The notes: generated by a model from the sequence alone, not told the origin. A stretch of DNA of 64,000 bases from Paracentrotus lividus (GCA_940671915.1 CALNVZ010003433.1:50990526-51054525); one strand, 5' to 3'; positions 20,901 through 34,439 are shown, counted from the stretch's first letter. Numbers and translations: made by a program.

Positions 20901-22617
20901 GGCATAAACAGTTGCTTCCTCAGAGACCTTAGGTCTTCCATTGTTGATACTGAGACTTTAGTTGTCGATTCCTGCACACTCACTAGACATCTCAGTAATT
21001 GCTAACTCTGTTGCATTCTGTTCCTTTGTTGGTAATTGATACTTACGGATGATGAACAGTGGATCCTCATTTGATTCCATCTGCAAATGGGGCACTTTTT
21101 AACTTTACCTGGTAGAATGTTAGAATGCCACTTGTTCGTTCTGAATTTGTTAACTGATGCATTCCTTGTATTCGAGTTTTTTATGGTCTCACCACATATT
21201 TCTCCTGATCTTTGATTTGTTTGGTAGATGATGCAAGGGTCTGCAGTGATGTTTAGTATATTATATGTTATTTATGTATTATATTATTATTTTTTTATTA
21301 TTAATTATTAATTATACTTATATTTATTAATTATTATTATTATTATTATTATTATATTAAAATTATTTATTATTATTATTATTATATTATTATTAGTATT
21401 ATTTATTATATTATTATTATTATTATTATTATATTTAATTTATTTTTATTTTATTATTATTATATTGATAAACAGGATCAAGTCCGATTTTTCCTTAAAA
21501 AACTTTGTTTAACAAAAAGCACAAAAGTGATTTGCAATGCGGATCTTTTTAGTGTCCAGTGTTTTCGGGATATCAGTTGTGCCGAAATGGCTTCTTTTTG
21601 GAGATCGTAAAGATCTGATTGTTGGGGATCTTTGGTGATGAGACTCTCTATCTCCTTCTTCAATCCCGTGTGACAATTATCACCGGGGTGACTTTGCTTG
21701 GCGTTCACATCGTTCGATCTCGCTCATGTCCTTGACTATGTTAGCGTGTGCCCTTTCTGAACTGCGATGTTTTTGTCGTGAGGGACGGACATACTTCGAT
21801 GATGTTAACTTTGTTTCCCTTCTCTTACGATGAAGTCTGGCTTGTTACGCTGATGCTCTGTCTGTCTTTGGCGCAGTTCCAATATATGGTCTTTTATCAG
21901 CCAGGGTGATTTGTCATGTGACTGATGTCCATGAGGGTCAATGCTTGAGTCCCACGATTCCTTTAAGAGTTGCCGTGTATAGCTTGGCAATGTTATCATG
22001 TCTGCTGATATTGTGGTTTGGGCAAGATGGGGCTCCTGATGCCAGATGCATTAGAGTCTCAGTCTTCCACATACTCTGCACGTTGTCCTCTACACTGATT
22101 GCAATGATTATCACTATGCCGTGTCTTGTTACTGACTTGTTATGGAAATATACCCTTCCGTTTCTCCTTTCAGACCAGCAAGTTCAGCCATCCGTGTGGT
22201 GTTCTTTTTTGAATGAATGGCGATTTGATTGTTTTCGTGGTGACCGTGTAGACGTTTTGCCTGTTGATTTTGTCTGCAATACTTTGTTCAAGAACGTTTC
22301 AAAGTTCTGTCTCTCTCTTTTCTCCCCACTGTTAGAGCTATCTGGTGAATTGTCAATGTCTTCAATGCTTAACTTATGCTTATTATTATTATTATATTTA
22401 ATTACTATTATATATTATTATTTAATTAATTAATTATTATTATATTATTATTATTATTATATATTATTATTATGATAAAAGGATCAAGTCTGTATTTTCC
22501 CTTTAAAAAGACTTTGCTTAACAAAAAGCACAAAGTGTTTCAAGTGCAACTTTTTAGTGTGCCAATGTGTTTTTCGGTCATTCTAGTTGTGCCGAGAATG
22601 GCTTTTCTTATTATTTA

Positions 22618-22675
<58 letters not shown>

Positions 22676-23003
22676 TATTATTATTTGTTATTATTATTAG
22701 TTATTATTATTGTTATATTATGTATATTAGTTATTATATTTATTATTTATTTATTGATTATGATTTTTATTATTATTATTATATTTTATTTTCATAATTA
22801 TTATTATTATATTATTATTATTATTGATTGATAACAGGTATCAAAGTCCCGTATTTTTCCTTTAAAAGACTTTGCTTTAACAAAAAAGCACAAACGTGAT
22901 TTCAAGTGCAACTTTTTAGTGTCCAAGTGTTTTTCGGATATTCTAGTGTGCCGAGAAGGCCTTCTCTTTTTGAAGATCGTAAAACTCTTGAGTTGGAGTC
23001 TTG
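17880..23003 (-). mobile_element. Duplicate of the nested Dong/R4-like LINE series
   Basis: The four LINE pieces and ATT-rich tails of 40208-45473 recur here in the same order: about 17980-21250, 21475-22375, 22478-22605 and 22832-23003, separated by (TTA)n. Reading frames are shattered by indels. Fragments such as GDDVLREAPWIQS and MNAKQSHPGDN remain recognisable against the cleaner copy. Confidence 0.8.
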
Positions 23004-23037
23004 TGATGAACGTTGACCAATAAATATTTTTCTTGCG

Positions 23038-23311
23038 CTGTGGTGCCAATGTAACGGCTGTTGATGCAGATGTTGCGTCTTGCATGACTCTAAACACATA
23101 CAAAGGAGTACCCCATTTTAGTTGATCAAGAAGGGATCATAAGCACTGAGCGGGAATCTAGATTATGAGGTCATAGATGACCTATCTCACCTGTAACAGC
23201 TACGATAGAGAAGAACTTCGCGGATGGGACTAGCCTAGTCTGATTGAGATCCCAAAGTGTGAATGATGAAGTCCGAGTTTGAAACACCCCTCATCAATAG
23301 AAGTCATGAGA
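23038..23311 (+). pseudogene. Damaged duplicate of exon 8
   Basis: The stretch matches 45506-45793. The acceptor TTTGCAG has become CTTGCG, so the AG is lost. Multiple indels break the frame, including one in the region encoding the LDYE motif. The donor GTAAGA survives. Confidence 0.87.
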
Positions 23312-23973
23312 GTAAGACACACTTTTTTTATCCATTTACATGAGAAATTAACTTTTGCATTAGATTACTCACACTAATAATGGAATATTTATCCCCTTCC
23401 CGTTGACCAAATTGACTAATTTTTGTAAAAAGTCAAAAGTGGTATCAGACACCTGCAGAGTATCTGATGATGAAATACATATGTCTTACTCTTCTGGCGT
23501 TTCGTTTTAAACTGTCCAATTCATGAAACAGAATAATTTGAAAATTTGAGCATGGAGCGATCTAACTCTAACCTTCAACTTCATTTGAAATCACAATTCT
23601 AGCCTAAACTTTGACAAATAAAGTCCAGAGCAAATGTCTGATCTAAAAATTGAGACCTCAGACCTTAACCCTCCCTTGCCACAATCGTCCAGTCTTGCAG
23701 ATCTTACAACTGTGCATATATAGGCCATTCCCTAAATTTACCACTAATTGAAGTGTGCTACATGTAGTGTGAAGTGATAGTGGACTTGGGGTGATTCACT
23801 ACCATTTAAAATCAATCCAACTATGGACCTAATGAAATATAACATGACTATTGATCCTAAAGATTGAATTAAATCCTAAGGTTGGGATTATTTTAAACTG
23901 TTAGTGAATCACTCCTTAGTGAACTTCACAGTTCTATCAATCTATGATATATTCCATTTATCAAATGAAATAG

Positions 23974-24267
23974 GTCGCTTGTTTGTGGTAGTTCATAATG
24001 GACCCTGTATCTGCAAGTTGACTCATCCTGAAGCCTCAGACCCCTGATACCAAGCAATCTAAGCTAACTCAAATCTCAGAGGTCAAAGGTTATGAATGAG
24101 ATACCGAGAGGTCACAGGTGATTTCTTAGATCAGTTGGAGTAGAGAGTGAATTGGTGAGGTCTATGTTCAAGAAAGGACTGATAGAGAAACAGTTCCAAG
24201 CTTTGAGTGTACGGTGGTGACAGTTGATGTGAATGCAGAGGAAAATTGACTCTCAAAGCGACTTCAG
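23974..24267 (+). pseudogene. Damaged duplicate of exon 9
   Basis: The stretch matches 46462-46761 with many small indels, and the acceptor AG before GTCGCTTG is retained. The EC motifs recognisable in the clean copy (ELDRE, for example) are frameshifted here. Confidence 0.86.
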
Positions 24268-24351
24268 GTATAATACTTTACTAGTATCGATATACAAAAC
24301 ATAAGAAAGTCCCTATGCGCTGAGTAGGGTACTTTGTATCTTTGGTAATAT

Positions 24352-24735
24352 GTATAGTCTAGTGGTTGTTACTGAGAAGCAAATACCGTGGATCCAAAAT
24401 CCCCTAGTAACCACACTATTTCCTGTGAGGAGGCGTTTTGTCTACATAGCATTCTCCCTACCACTCTGTGAAATGGTACCCCGTAGGGATGCAAACAATC
24501 ATTATGGGTTTGTGATCAGTACAACTGGCGCCCCTTCATTTTGTTGGTGCCTGGCTGAATGCTCTTAGGCGAGAAAAAGCACACAGTGTGGGCAGCCTAA
24601 ATCCGATGAACTCTTTTGCGTATAAATACATTTACAAGTGTAGAGTGCTTAAAAATGTAGTATAAACTTGTGTATCAGGTTCTATATAAATCCAGATATT
24701 ATATTATTATTAATATAATTTATTATATTCTCATA
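24352..24735 (+). mobile_element. Duplicate of the tRNA-derived SINE
   Basis: TATAGTCTAGTGGTTGTTAC, a damaged B-box region, and the tail GTTCTATATAAATCCAGATA with ATT repeats match the SINE at 46856-47218. Seen through the duplicated block. Confidence 0.7.
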
Positions 24736-25930
24736 TGCCTAATTTTAATCAACATTAACTTCAGACCTGCCATGCTCAAGAAGACCACAATGACAGTTAG
24801 TCACACTCATATTGATTTGATTTTTGAAAAAAAACATTTACTGGATCGACATTAATATCAGGAGTTTTCCCTACCCCAAACACACAAATGTGTTTATATT
24901 GTTTTCATTTAAAGTAAGAACTATTAATCCATTTCTTAGCCTTTGCAGAAAAACTATTCCCTTGTTGCTTTTTGTTGTTAATTTGCAGACTTAATATGTA
25001 ATGAGCTATCATCACATTATAAAGAATTCTTAAATTGTTGTATTTTTTTAACATCTAATTTTATTATATGCTACAAATATGTTAATTGGAGACTATTTGT
25101 ATTTGATTGTATTTATTTCACAGTAAAAATAGAACAACACTTTATAACAATGGCAAATAAAAACAAGAGAAATGATTCTTTGAATATCCTCTCTGCTGAG
25201 GTAACATTTGTTTAGAAAAGAAAGAAAGAATAGTAAGGTATTTATTTGTCCAAAAAATTCACATGGCAGCTTGAAAGCTGAATTACATGAATTTACTAGT
25301 AAAAAAAACACATTTTAAGAACTGAACATAATACATTCACCTTAAAATTCATTAGAGATAAACAGAAGAGAGACAAGAAAAAGAAAGAAGAGATACAGGG
25401 AGGGAGAGAGAGGGAGACAGAAAGAGAGAGGGAGAGGGAGAGAGAGAGAAAAAAAAAACATATAACAAATAATTTGTAATAAGTGATGTCTAAATACACA
25501 CAATACAATAACATAATAAAACATAAAGGAAATATCTATCTGGCCAAAATTAAATCGTACAGAGAAGTGGGCATATTCATTGCATCAGTGATCGATAAAA
25601 TTAAATTAGTTCAATGAAATGAACAAATGTAAATAACATATCACTAATTATTTGTAGCGATAACGGAAAAGAAGTTTAAATTGACAGATTTTATTTTTGT
25701 GATATTTTGGAGATATAACAAATCATTTTTGTAGCGATAATAGGCAATGGAATTTAACAATCATACCATCAAATACATAAATTGACATTATAATCCATAT
25801 CATCCCATAAATTAATATAATTCTTATTTATGATAAATATAAAGCACAACATTAACCACTCGGACAAAGCTAGGCCCAAAATAATAAATTGAATAAAATT
25901 AAAAAAGCAATTGTTTTGTTATTTCAGTAG

Positions 25931-26147
25931 CGAGACTGTAATACAGTCCTGGATGTCAATGCATCCTCCAGAGTTACAGATCAAACTTATCCCCAGATAA
26001 CTCACCACCCTGAACAAACCAGATTGGCATGTGGATATCGTGTTTAAATCCGAGCAGAAAGATAGATACAGGAGTGAATGCCAGGTTTCATATGAAACTA
26101 GTGGATGATGCAGGTGGGGCTTGTACAGTAATTGAATCCAAACACAG
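25931..26147 (+). pseudogene. Damaged duplicate of exon 10
   Basis: The stretch matches 48446-48661. The linker codons are damaged: CTGGATGTCAATGCATCCTC lacks two bases relative to the clean copy. Acceptor and donor remain. Confidence 0.86.
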
Positions 26148-27005
26148 GTAGTCATATATCTGTCCTAGTAGCTCCAGTGGGTGTAAAAAAGACTTAAGAT
26201 TGATAAAAAAGTTACAATTGAATTTCTCTCGTCAGCTTCATCATGGACAAGTTGATACATAATTCTAACATAGCCTAACAATACTCTTAAATTATAACCA
26301 AATCCTAATCCATGACGTGACTTTTGGTTTCCAAAATGATGAGGCTACGCACAAAAAAAAATTGTTTATCAAATGTAAGTCTTTACAGGGCACTGTGTAA
26401 TATTTTGTCTTGGTTTCTTGGAAAAAGGTACGTTACCTTGGGACAATTTGTACAATGAGACATGTGGATCAGCCACATCATTATAAAACCATACCTGTTA
26501 AATGTCTAACACGTATATAAATTTTCCGGCCAAATTTTTATAGACAAGATGAATGACCATTTTAGTTTATTTTGCTTTGATCCTTGCCATCATATAATTT
26601 TTGTTTCATTTGGTTGATTTGTTGCATGTATTCTCACGTAGAAAATTTAAAAAAAAAATGTGTTTATATTTCTTTTGGCCAAACAAAATATAACTAACTA
26701 CAGACTTAAAGTCATACTAATATTTAGATTTATTTTTTTTTTACAGGCTGTTTTCATTGCTATTAGCCAAATGTGTCTACGTCCGCGTTGATACAAGCCT
26801 GCCTGGTTGTCTCTGGACAGATCTATTCAAACTTGGTATTTACTTAATGAGGATGTTACACTGTCTCTTTTATCTAGACGAAAAAATGCTTAAGATAGGA
26901 AAATTTTATTTGAATGTAGAAGGTCGACTCATGAGAGTTGAACTGTAACTGTTTTTTAGACCATTTAAATCCATTAATTGGTTTTTAATGTATATCTATT
27001 AAAAG

Positions 27006-27323
27006 GTATTCTCTCGTGGCCCAACCAATTGACAAGGGAGACGTAATGATACTTTGACATCATCTCTGTGCTAAAGAGCAGGAGACCCAACAATTAAACA
27101 CCACCGTCACACGTGATTATATACAATCATGATGTCCATGAAACAAATAACCCCACATTCAATGATACATCTTATAAACGGAAGCTAGCCTAACTTGAGA
27201 ATTCACAGTTGGACATTTGATCTTGAAGGTGCAGGCAACGGTGCAAGATACTGTTGGCAAATTTAACTTATTTCATCTCAAGCCGGTGTTGTTTGGAGGA
27301 GTTTTTGAAATAGATCCTGTAAA
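27006..27323 (+). pseudogene. Damaged duplicate of exon 11
   Basis: The stretch matches 49629-49939. Indels occur throughout, and the donor GTGAGT is replaced by TGGTAG. The next 1 kb repeats the 3' end of the LINE at 50.2-51.0 kb until the N gap. Confidence 0.86.
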
Positions 27324-28300
27324 TTGGTAGTAATTTTATAATTGTGTTGAAAAAACAATTAATCTTCACAATAATCTATATACGCTTCTTATTTTTATTT
27401 CATATTGTGAGGCATCCTGGGAAAATGGGTATTATAAGTGAAATTTTTGGATTTTGATTTTTTATTCGACAGGTACCTAGACACATGTACAAAGTGTACA
27501 CAAAGTATTAGAGTCAATTCCATAAATTGGACACTTGATGTAATGTTACCCCCCCTTCGGCTGTCGATCTCATACACATTTATTGAAACCGATAACCATA
27601 CAAATGAACAAAATGTAATACGGTATACCATAAAATTAACTTAACAAATAGATATGACATTATAATACATCATTGATATAATATATATAATATATATTAT
27701 AATATATATATATATATATATATAATAAACGAAAACGTATACAAGAATCTACATTTAATATCTATCGGGACTCCAAGAGAAGCTCTATTTAAGGGGGGGG
27801 GGATGGTTGACTCTTTATTATACGATATTACTGAACGCTAGTTACAATTTTACTTATAAGTCATGAGTCGTTACTTGTTCATTATTAATCAATTTTATCG
27901 GTTTCATCCATTATCTTTAAAACAGGGTAATTGATGTATCTGTATTAAATAATTTTCTGTGATAGTAAAAGTTGGGCATGACATAAAGTGATAACCTGGT
28001 TTCAATTTCTTGAAGCATTTTGGACATGATACGCTATTTATTTCTAGTTGTTTGTGTCTCCCTGCTCTATCATCAGTCTATCTATGATTGCTTATTCTTA
28101 ATTTTAGGTAATTAGTATAACTTTTCAATGTCCATAATAAATATTGTTCTATGTTATACGTATGTTTTCAAATCTTTATTATGTCCAGTTTCAGTATCAT
28201 ACTACTTTCATCAAATTCTTTTCCAATACCTAATATATCCTTTCTTGAAAGCTTCTGCCCACTGAGTTACAAGAAGACGTTTGAGAAGTGCTTTGGTTTC

Positions 28301-28325
28301 NNNNNNNNNNNNNNNNNNNNNNNNN
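28301..28325. other. Assembly gap of 25 N
   Basis: Exactly 25 unresolved bases. The left flank matches the LINE sequence at about 51010. The right flank has no counterpart in the window, so the gap joins two unrelated pieces of sequence. A fixed 25-N spacer is a scaffolding or gap-filling convention. Confidence 0.97.
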
Positions 28326-29603
28326 ATCTTATAACAATATTTAGATATTATTATTGCGTGCACGGGGCGCCATTTCCAATGTCAAGGCCAACAACATGGG
28401 AAAGCCAATGCGGGTGAGCTTTTTTCTCCTTTTTTTTCTACATTTATTTATTTTGGAAAATTTTTTTTTAAAATTTGGACCAAGTGAGGAAAATAATATG
28501 AAAAGCATCGTAGGTGTAGTTCTTTTTCATCATAGGAATAGAAAAATGCAAGGAAAAAGAGTGGCAAAAAAATAAAAATCTACTTTTTTCAAGGACTTGT
28601 GTTAACTCTTTGCCCGAACATTTTTAACACATTATTAAAAAAGAAGACTTTTCTCTTCAATTATTAAAATAGATATATAACAATATTGCGCTTAGTTAAA
28701 ATCACTACAAGAAATTATTGCGCAGAACCCGGTCCTAGCATTATCAGAGTGAATTTTAGATCTTTTGGCCCAGCACATTACAGAGAAAAGAATTATTACG
28801 ATTGCTAATTAATAGCTTACAATTGTGGACTATAGGATTCGAACTTGGCACGCAAAGAAGCACTACGTATCGACCTCGTATAATGAGTGCTATTAAAACC
28901 TATCTAAAATAAATTAAAATAATCTATAGTCCATTGCAATATTGATTCTTCCATTGGATATTTTAAAGTTTGTTTAGTAGGAAATTTTTAGGACCCTTTT
29001 TTTGGATATCCACCTTGTCCTTGACTTGGCTTGAGCGCTTCAGACACTTTTCTGCATGAATTTCCATTGGAAGAAAAACTGCCTGCAGTAAGGTATTCCC
29101 CAGGTTGCAAGTGTAATTATTAATGACCATGCATAAGTGTAGTTCAGTTAAATGGCACCTATCACCCATGGCATGATCACTCGTATCCAAATTTGAAACT
29201 AAAAAACTTTTCTTGCAAATTGTTTCGATCACAAATTTATTTTTGTGAAGTAATGTTGATTTTTTTTTAAATACAAATTAATATTTATTTGATTATGTAT
29301 TAATTTATTTTAAGTGTACAGGGTAATATAATACAATCAATTTAACAAGTTTGGGACTACATTACTTCAAGTACATACCTGGATAAATGCCATATAGTAG
29401 AGGGAGTGTGAGTTCAAGATCTATCATCAAAAGCAAAACTAAGCATGCCCCAAGGGGCAGGTTAAGAAAAGTTATGACATAAAGTTTAAATATAGATTAC
29501 AGACTGGAACTGTATGGAAAAACAACAAGAGAAAGGAATTTAAAGGAACAGCAATACTCCATTAAACATTGCATAATCTTTTTTTTTTTTTTTTTTCTTT
29601 AAG
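28326..29603. other. Unplaced sequence right of the gap
   Basis: AT-rich sequence with no cadherin exon. It includes a possible TTAA MITE at 28602-28861. No other gene was recognised. Confidence 0.5.
28602..28861. mobile_element. Probable second copy of the TTAA MITE
   Basis: TTAACTCTTTGCCCGAACA at the left and GGCACGCAAAGAAG at the right resemble the ends of the MITE at 9459-9705. An inner GAATTATTACGATTG and ACAATTG are also shared. The right TTAA is not visible. Matches are patchy, so this is tentative. Confidence 0.5.
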
Positions 29604-30685
29604 TGGAAGATGGCCCTGAATCGTAAACACTTGACAGCAATCCCCAAGCAATGCTCCAATAGAGGACACGAGTGAACTCTTCGTTTGATACGAAGATTGG
29701 GATGTTACCTTCTACAACGATTTCTGACAAACAAATGGCTCCAAAGGATGACTTTGTTTCTGTCCAACTGGAACATAGCTCTTCCTTCCAAGAAGCAGCC
29801 CATCCGCAAAAGACCTTTGGTTGACTTTGACCTTGAGTCAATCCACAATGTCAAGCTGGAGAGGTGCAGTGGATGGGTTACAAGTCGTTGGTGTATTAGT
29901 ACGTTCCAGAAAATTCTAATTTTTTCAGCGTTCAACCAACAATCCCAGCTACATTGTGTCAAGAGAAAAGTCCTGCGACTTTATCAAAGAAACCCGTTTG
30001 TCCCATCGGAATGTGAGCCCCTACTGTTCCAGAATCTGGCGATGGCGGAGGGAGTAGAGTTGTAAGTCAGGAGCTGTATGAATTAGCTCATAGATCTGAA
30101 TTTAGAAAATGAGAACTCTATCTATGTAGCAGGATCTCCCAGCTTGCCACCAGGGTGGAGCAGCTAGACGATGCCTTTTCAAGACAATATGGACGTCATC
30201 CAACTGTCGATCTAGGAATCGGGAGGACAGAACATCGCTATCTTGAGTCATGGCTTGCCATGGCATGTACGTCTAGATGACATTAATCGAACCGTCTCAG
30301 AAATCGACCCAAAGCCAGCCCGCTAATGAGAGCCAGGATATCTGTTATTTACAATTAAAGAAAATTCTGAAGAGGAGTAGGGTTGCTGTCAATCTCAGAT
30401 GGTTATGCAGTGACATAGCGGGTGGTCCAGAGAAAAGTTCCCAGTACTTACAGATGGATATCAGTTCATCAAGTCTCAACCCCCATGGACCATATGATCA
30501 TCACCAAGGAGGATGATGGAAAGCCGGGACCATCACCTGCCAAGTCACAAATGTTTGCAAATGTCATCTCTTTTATGGATATGAAGGTCATGGGACGAAG
30601 GGGTAGGAGAAGATAGGTACGCATGAGCCAGAGACGTGTTGATTTCTTATCTGCGGAGACACAGTGACCAACAAGAAAGGTCCAG
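29604..30685 (+). pseudogene. Frame-broken coding-like region of an unidentified gene
   Basis: After a T-run and TTTCTTTAAG (possible acceptor), readable protein-like stretches appear in all three + frames: STTISDKQMAPKDDFVSVQL, then VDFDLESIHNVKLERCSGWV, RNPFVPSECEPLLFQNLAMA, ARISQLATRVEQLDDAFSRQ and LDDINRTVSEIDPKPA. The block ends at a good donor, TCCAG before GTAAGT. Codon-like texture with repeated frame changes suggests one or more real exons seen through error-rich sequence. There is no cadherin motif, and I do not recognise the family. It may belong to another locus misplaced here. Confidence 0.45.
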
Positions 30686-31639
30686 GTAAGTAGAGTATGA
30701 CTATGTTCTATACATCACATGTGTCAGTCAGGCTCGAAATTTAGCATTTTTTCTCTGGCTGCGCCATTGGCCCCCATGAGTTAGCAATCCACATGTTGAA
30801 TGGAGTCTTTGATTTTATTTTCAGGTGGCACCCATGAAGTTCAGTGGTCATTCATTGGCACCGGCCATTGCTAATTCGAGCCACTGATTGATTTTTTTAT
30901 GATACAACATTCTGCTCCAAATGTGCGGACAGCTGCTCTGGGCTTTATTTCATCTAATATTTATTTTTTGGTGTCGCCGAAGCAATTGCTGTGGAAATTA
31001 TTTTTTTAATAATCCCTAGAGCTCTTATGATTCTGAAGTTAAGGCGAAAAATCAGACACATATGTGCAGAAACTTTTTACCAAGCCGTTTATTCAATATT
31101 TGAAGAAATATTAAAGCAACACTAATTAACATGTCGTAAAGGGCATTGATACATTTCCTACTATTTTATAAACTTAAATATTTTATACCTCTAAATATTG
31201 TCCATTTTCAGCACAGTATGCATTCATTAAGTGCAAAAATGTCATCACTGGAGCCCCATAATACAAGGTTGCAACATTGAAACTTAAAGGAACAATTCTA
31301 ATTAGTTACTTATCAGTCTTTGAACAAAGAACAAACATGATCTGATTGGTCATTACTAGTTTGCGATTGATTGCAAACTTTGTATAAAGAGAAATATACT
31401 GTCAAAAAAACTCTAGTATCAAGGGATCAAAATTAATAAAATTCTAAATATTGCTCTAACGCAAAAAAATAGCATGAAAGTTTGGAGCAAATGAAAGTTC
31501 ATTTACTATCTTAAAATGGAAAACAAAGGAAGGCTAGGCATTACGGCCAGTGAATGGGAAAGCATGCAGTTTGAATAAAGAAGCCCATCACCAATTACAG
31601 TACACCACCATTCTCTGTTGTTCCCATCCCTGTGTATAG
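30686..31639. other. Non-coding stretch between two exon-like pieces
   Basis: AT-rich sequence resembling an intron, bounded by a GTAAGT donor at 30686 and the acceptor TGTGTATAG ending at 31639. Nothing else recognised. Confidence 0.45.
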
Positions 31640-31716
31640 GTTATTGAAGGAGTCCAGAAGAAACGTCAAATGGGACTCCAACAGGAAGCAGGTGCAATTG
31701 TCATGCTTATTCTGAG
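31640..31716 (+). CDS. Candidate exon of an unidentified gene
   Basis: A 77-nt stretch lies between acceptor TGTGTATAG and donor GTGAGT. It is open in one frame: VIEGVQKKRQMGLQQEAGAI, then VMLILR. Splice sites and composition look genuine. It shares no feature with EC repeats and may belong to the same foreign gene as the pieces at 29.6-30.7 kb. Family unknown. Confidence 0.45.
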
Positions 31717-34025
31717 GTGAGTGACGAGACTGAAGCTGCTTGATTCTGAGCAGTGTTTCTTGAAGGACGTCAAGTCCCCTGGCCACTAGGGATCGGCTCA
31801 GAGCTCAATGTCCAGAAGAGACAGATTGACTGTTCGAACGGACGATGTTACTCAATGCGACGGAGGACCTCCATCTCCAACAATCAAAACAAATGCAGAA
31901 CTTCTCTAGTTTGTAACATGTACAGTCCTTCTCAGCTAATACTATGGAGTCAGACAAGCCATTACTTGTTTTGAAATAGTTGAATTGGGACCAAAAATTC
32001 CCTCAATTACACATTTTTCATTGTTTCTATCTTGTTGTAACAGAAAGGGTATGGTAGAACAATCAGATAGATTTGTGTGCAGAAGCTTTGCTGCTGGCAT
32101 CATTATTACTGAGATACAAGTATGAAGAAGCTGGCCCATCCGACTGGCCCATTTTAGGGTTACATGCCCAATAGACTGCGAGGCTTTTAGACTGACAAGG
32201 CCAAACTGAGTCGATAATGACGGAGGTACCGCATTCACGACATCCTGAAGAATAACACTAACCCTAGGACACGTGGGCGCCGATGTGACTACACTGGGAC
32301 ATTTTTCTTAGTCCCGCTGGTCCATTGGCCCTGATGACTTATAGGGATGTCCCCAATTTAGTTAAGTACCCAGTTTGGTAGTGGGAATGGGTCCCCTAAG
32401 AGGCATATTCTTATTATGGGAAGTTGTTCCTATCACCTCAGCTGTACATTTATTCCCGCTTTGTTTCTGAAACGATTGTGCTAAAATATTATAATGGCTC
32501 TTTCACCTCCAGATTCATTCATCTAAGAATGGCTGCCATTAACATGTAGTGAACTTCTTTATTTTTGTTTGAGGGGTTTCAGCATTTCTATTTCATAATG
32601 GTTTTAAAAATATGTTAAAACTACTACATGTACCATTTGTAAATTATGTACCATATCTTGCCTTGTGTACTTACTACATAAATAATGTTTCTCAAATCCA
32701 TTCATAATACAACTCATTTATTTGTATCTCTTTTGCTGAATACAGTTTGGGACTAAATAGTAGGCCTGCTTATTGTCTATAAAACGTTGTGTAAAATAAC
32801 GTTAAGTGCTTTTGCTATTTACTTTATACTGGAAAAGCATTCCATGAAAATTCAGTTTTATCATTTATATATTATCAGTCCAACTCTGATTATAAAGAGG
32901 TACTCCGCTCCAAGCCAAATTACCTTGTATATCAAAATCTATATACTAAGAGGTGAACACTTCAGCTTTCCAAATTGGAAATTTAGAGAATTGAAGAAAA
33001 ACTTGTTTATCATGCTCATTTATGATGGAGTGGACTGTATAGCATTAACACACTCCTGAGCGTGCATTAGCGGGTGAGTTGCAGTCCCACACGAGAAGCT
33101 TTAGATAGGGGTTGCGCTAGCAATGAGCAGCAGCGCGAGTGTGCAGCGAGCTCCACTGAAGCATCAGCGATCACTGCATTTACGTTTAATGGCCACAACA
33201 TTACAGGAGTGTAGTTAACCATTTGTATAAAATTTGGCGACATTTTGCTAGCTTAGTCGAAATCGAAGATACAGCATTCACACTGAACGCGTTTTGACCA
33301 GCCACGAGCGTAAAATCACAGAGCCATTTTATAATTACTTTTAAACATGTTCGGCTATCCCTGTTACAATAAGTTAGTTGCATTGATTTTATGCCCTCTC
33401 TGCTATCTTCTTATGTTGGAGACAGGGTGGTCTACTATTTTTTCCAGACATGCAACCTCAGCAATGTGGCCATACTATCTCTACAGTGTACTTTTTTTTT
33501 AATGCATAGGAATTGCATGACTTGGCAGGCTTAGGGTGCTGGACATGAAAACTGTAAAGATTGTACAAATTTGTGACTTTGCATTAGTGAAGTTGGCACG
33601 TTTTCAAATTTTACAGTAATGGCATTGGTTCATGTAAACCTGTTCAAATAAACCATATTTGTATTTTATTAACAATTTATTTAAAATTGAATATTATAGA
33701 CTGATTATGATTATTGTTTTTTTTTTATGCGTATACCTATCTAGTAATTGGAAATTTATATAAAAATAACACCTGTCTTATGATATTACTATGAAAGTGG
33801 AAACTTCTGAGTGGTTAGATTTTGGCGAGAAGGATTTGAAATCAGTTTTGCACATTTTTAACATATTTGCATTAACATCCTAAAAATAACTGTGCTTATA
33901 TTGTAATGTTTTTTGTTTTTGTAATTTCCTCAGCCATAATTGGGCGAAAATTACCACTCACATATATTTTTACTTTTCACGTGTATACACTTCACTATTG
34001 GTAGCTAAAATAATTATATGTAGGA
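31717..34025. other. Unannotated sequence
   Basis: AT-rich, with a short more GC-rich patch at about 33055-33180. No cadherin exon, transposon protein or RNA gene was seen. Reading frames here are short and unconvincing. Confidence 0.4.
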
Positions 34026-34049
34026 GGGTCTGAGCGATAGAGTGAGAGC

Positions 34050-34080
<31 letters not shown>

Positions 34081-34225
34081 CAAAGAGATGAGAGAGAGAG
34101 AGAGAGAGAGAGATGAAGAGAGAGGGACACTATGGAGAGAAAGAAGGAAATGCTTCAACACAGAGAGGAGACAAAAAAAATGTTCACAGATACGAGAGAA
34201 AGAGAAAAAGAGAGAAAAAAATTGT
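34026..34225. repeat. (GA)n purine tract
   Basis: GAGA repeats with few interruptions, densest at 34056-34130. The hydrophobic or serine-rich reading frame on the other strand is low-complexity, not a gene. Confidence 0.9.
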
Positions 34226-34439
34226 TGAGCATGCAGAAGTAGAGAGGAGATACGAAACCGGAGATTTTAAAAGAAGAAATTAGAGAAACAAACATGCAGT
34301 GAATTCAGTGAAGGACAAGTAGAACAAACTAAACACTTCTTAAGGGATAATAATGACAATGATGCAAGGCACTTTCGACAAAATAAATTATAAAGATTCA
34401 TTCATATATATTAAATCTCAGTTCCGTTTCACTTATTCC

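Larger units (their letters stand above)
16213..28300 (+). repeat. Indel-riddled duplicate of 38411-51015, probably an assembly artefact
   Basis: From GATCTCCTTCCC to the N gap this 12.1-kb block matches 38411-51015 (12.6 kb) in the same order and orientation. It covers exons 6-11, the MITE, all four LINE copies with their (TTA)n tails, the SINE, the GA tract and the start of the next LINE. Differences are mainly 1-2 base insertions and deletions spread evenly over exons, introns and transposons. Every exon is frameshifted or damaged. An even error load together with an abutting 25-N gap fits unpolished long-read gap fill better than a decayed duplication. Reading it as real exons would be misleading. 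Confidence 0.9.

Noticed and set aside
22607-22831. Membrane protein rich in isoleucine, leucine and tyrosine
   Set aside because: The reading frames are produced by (TTA)n/(ATT)n repeats. The same applies at 45000-45376 and, as poly-asparagine, at 40079-40381.
16615-27323. Six additional cadherin exons
   Set aside because: All are frameshifted copies of exons 6-11 within the low-fidelity duplicate, and they would be out of register with the EC repeat.
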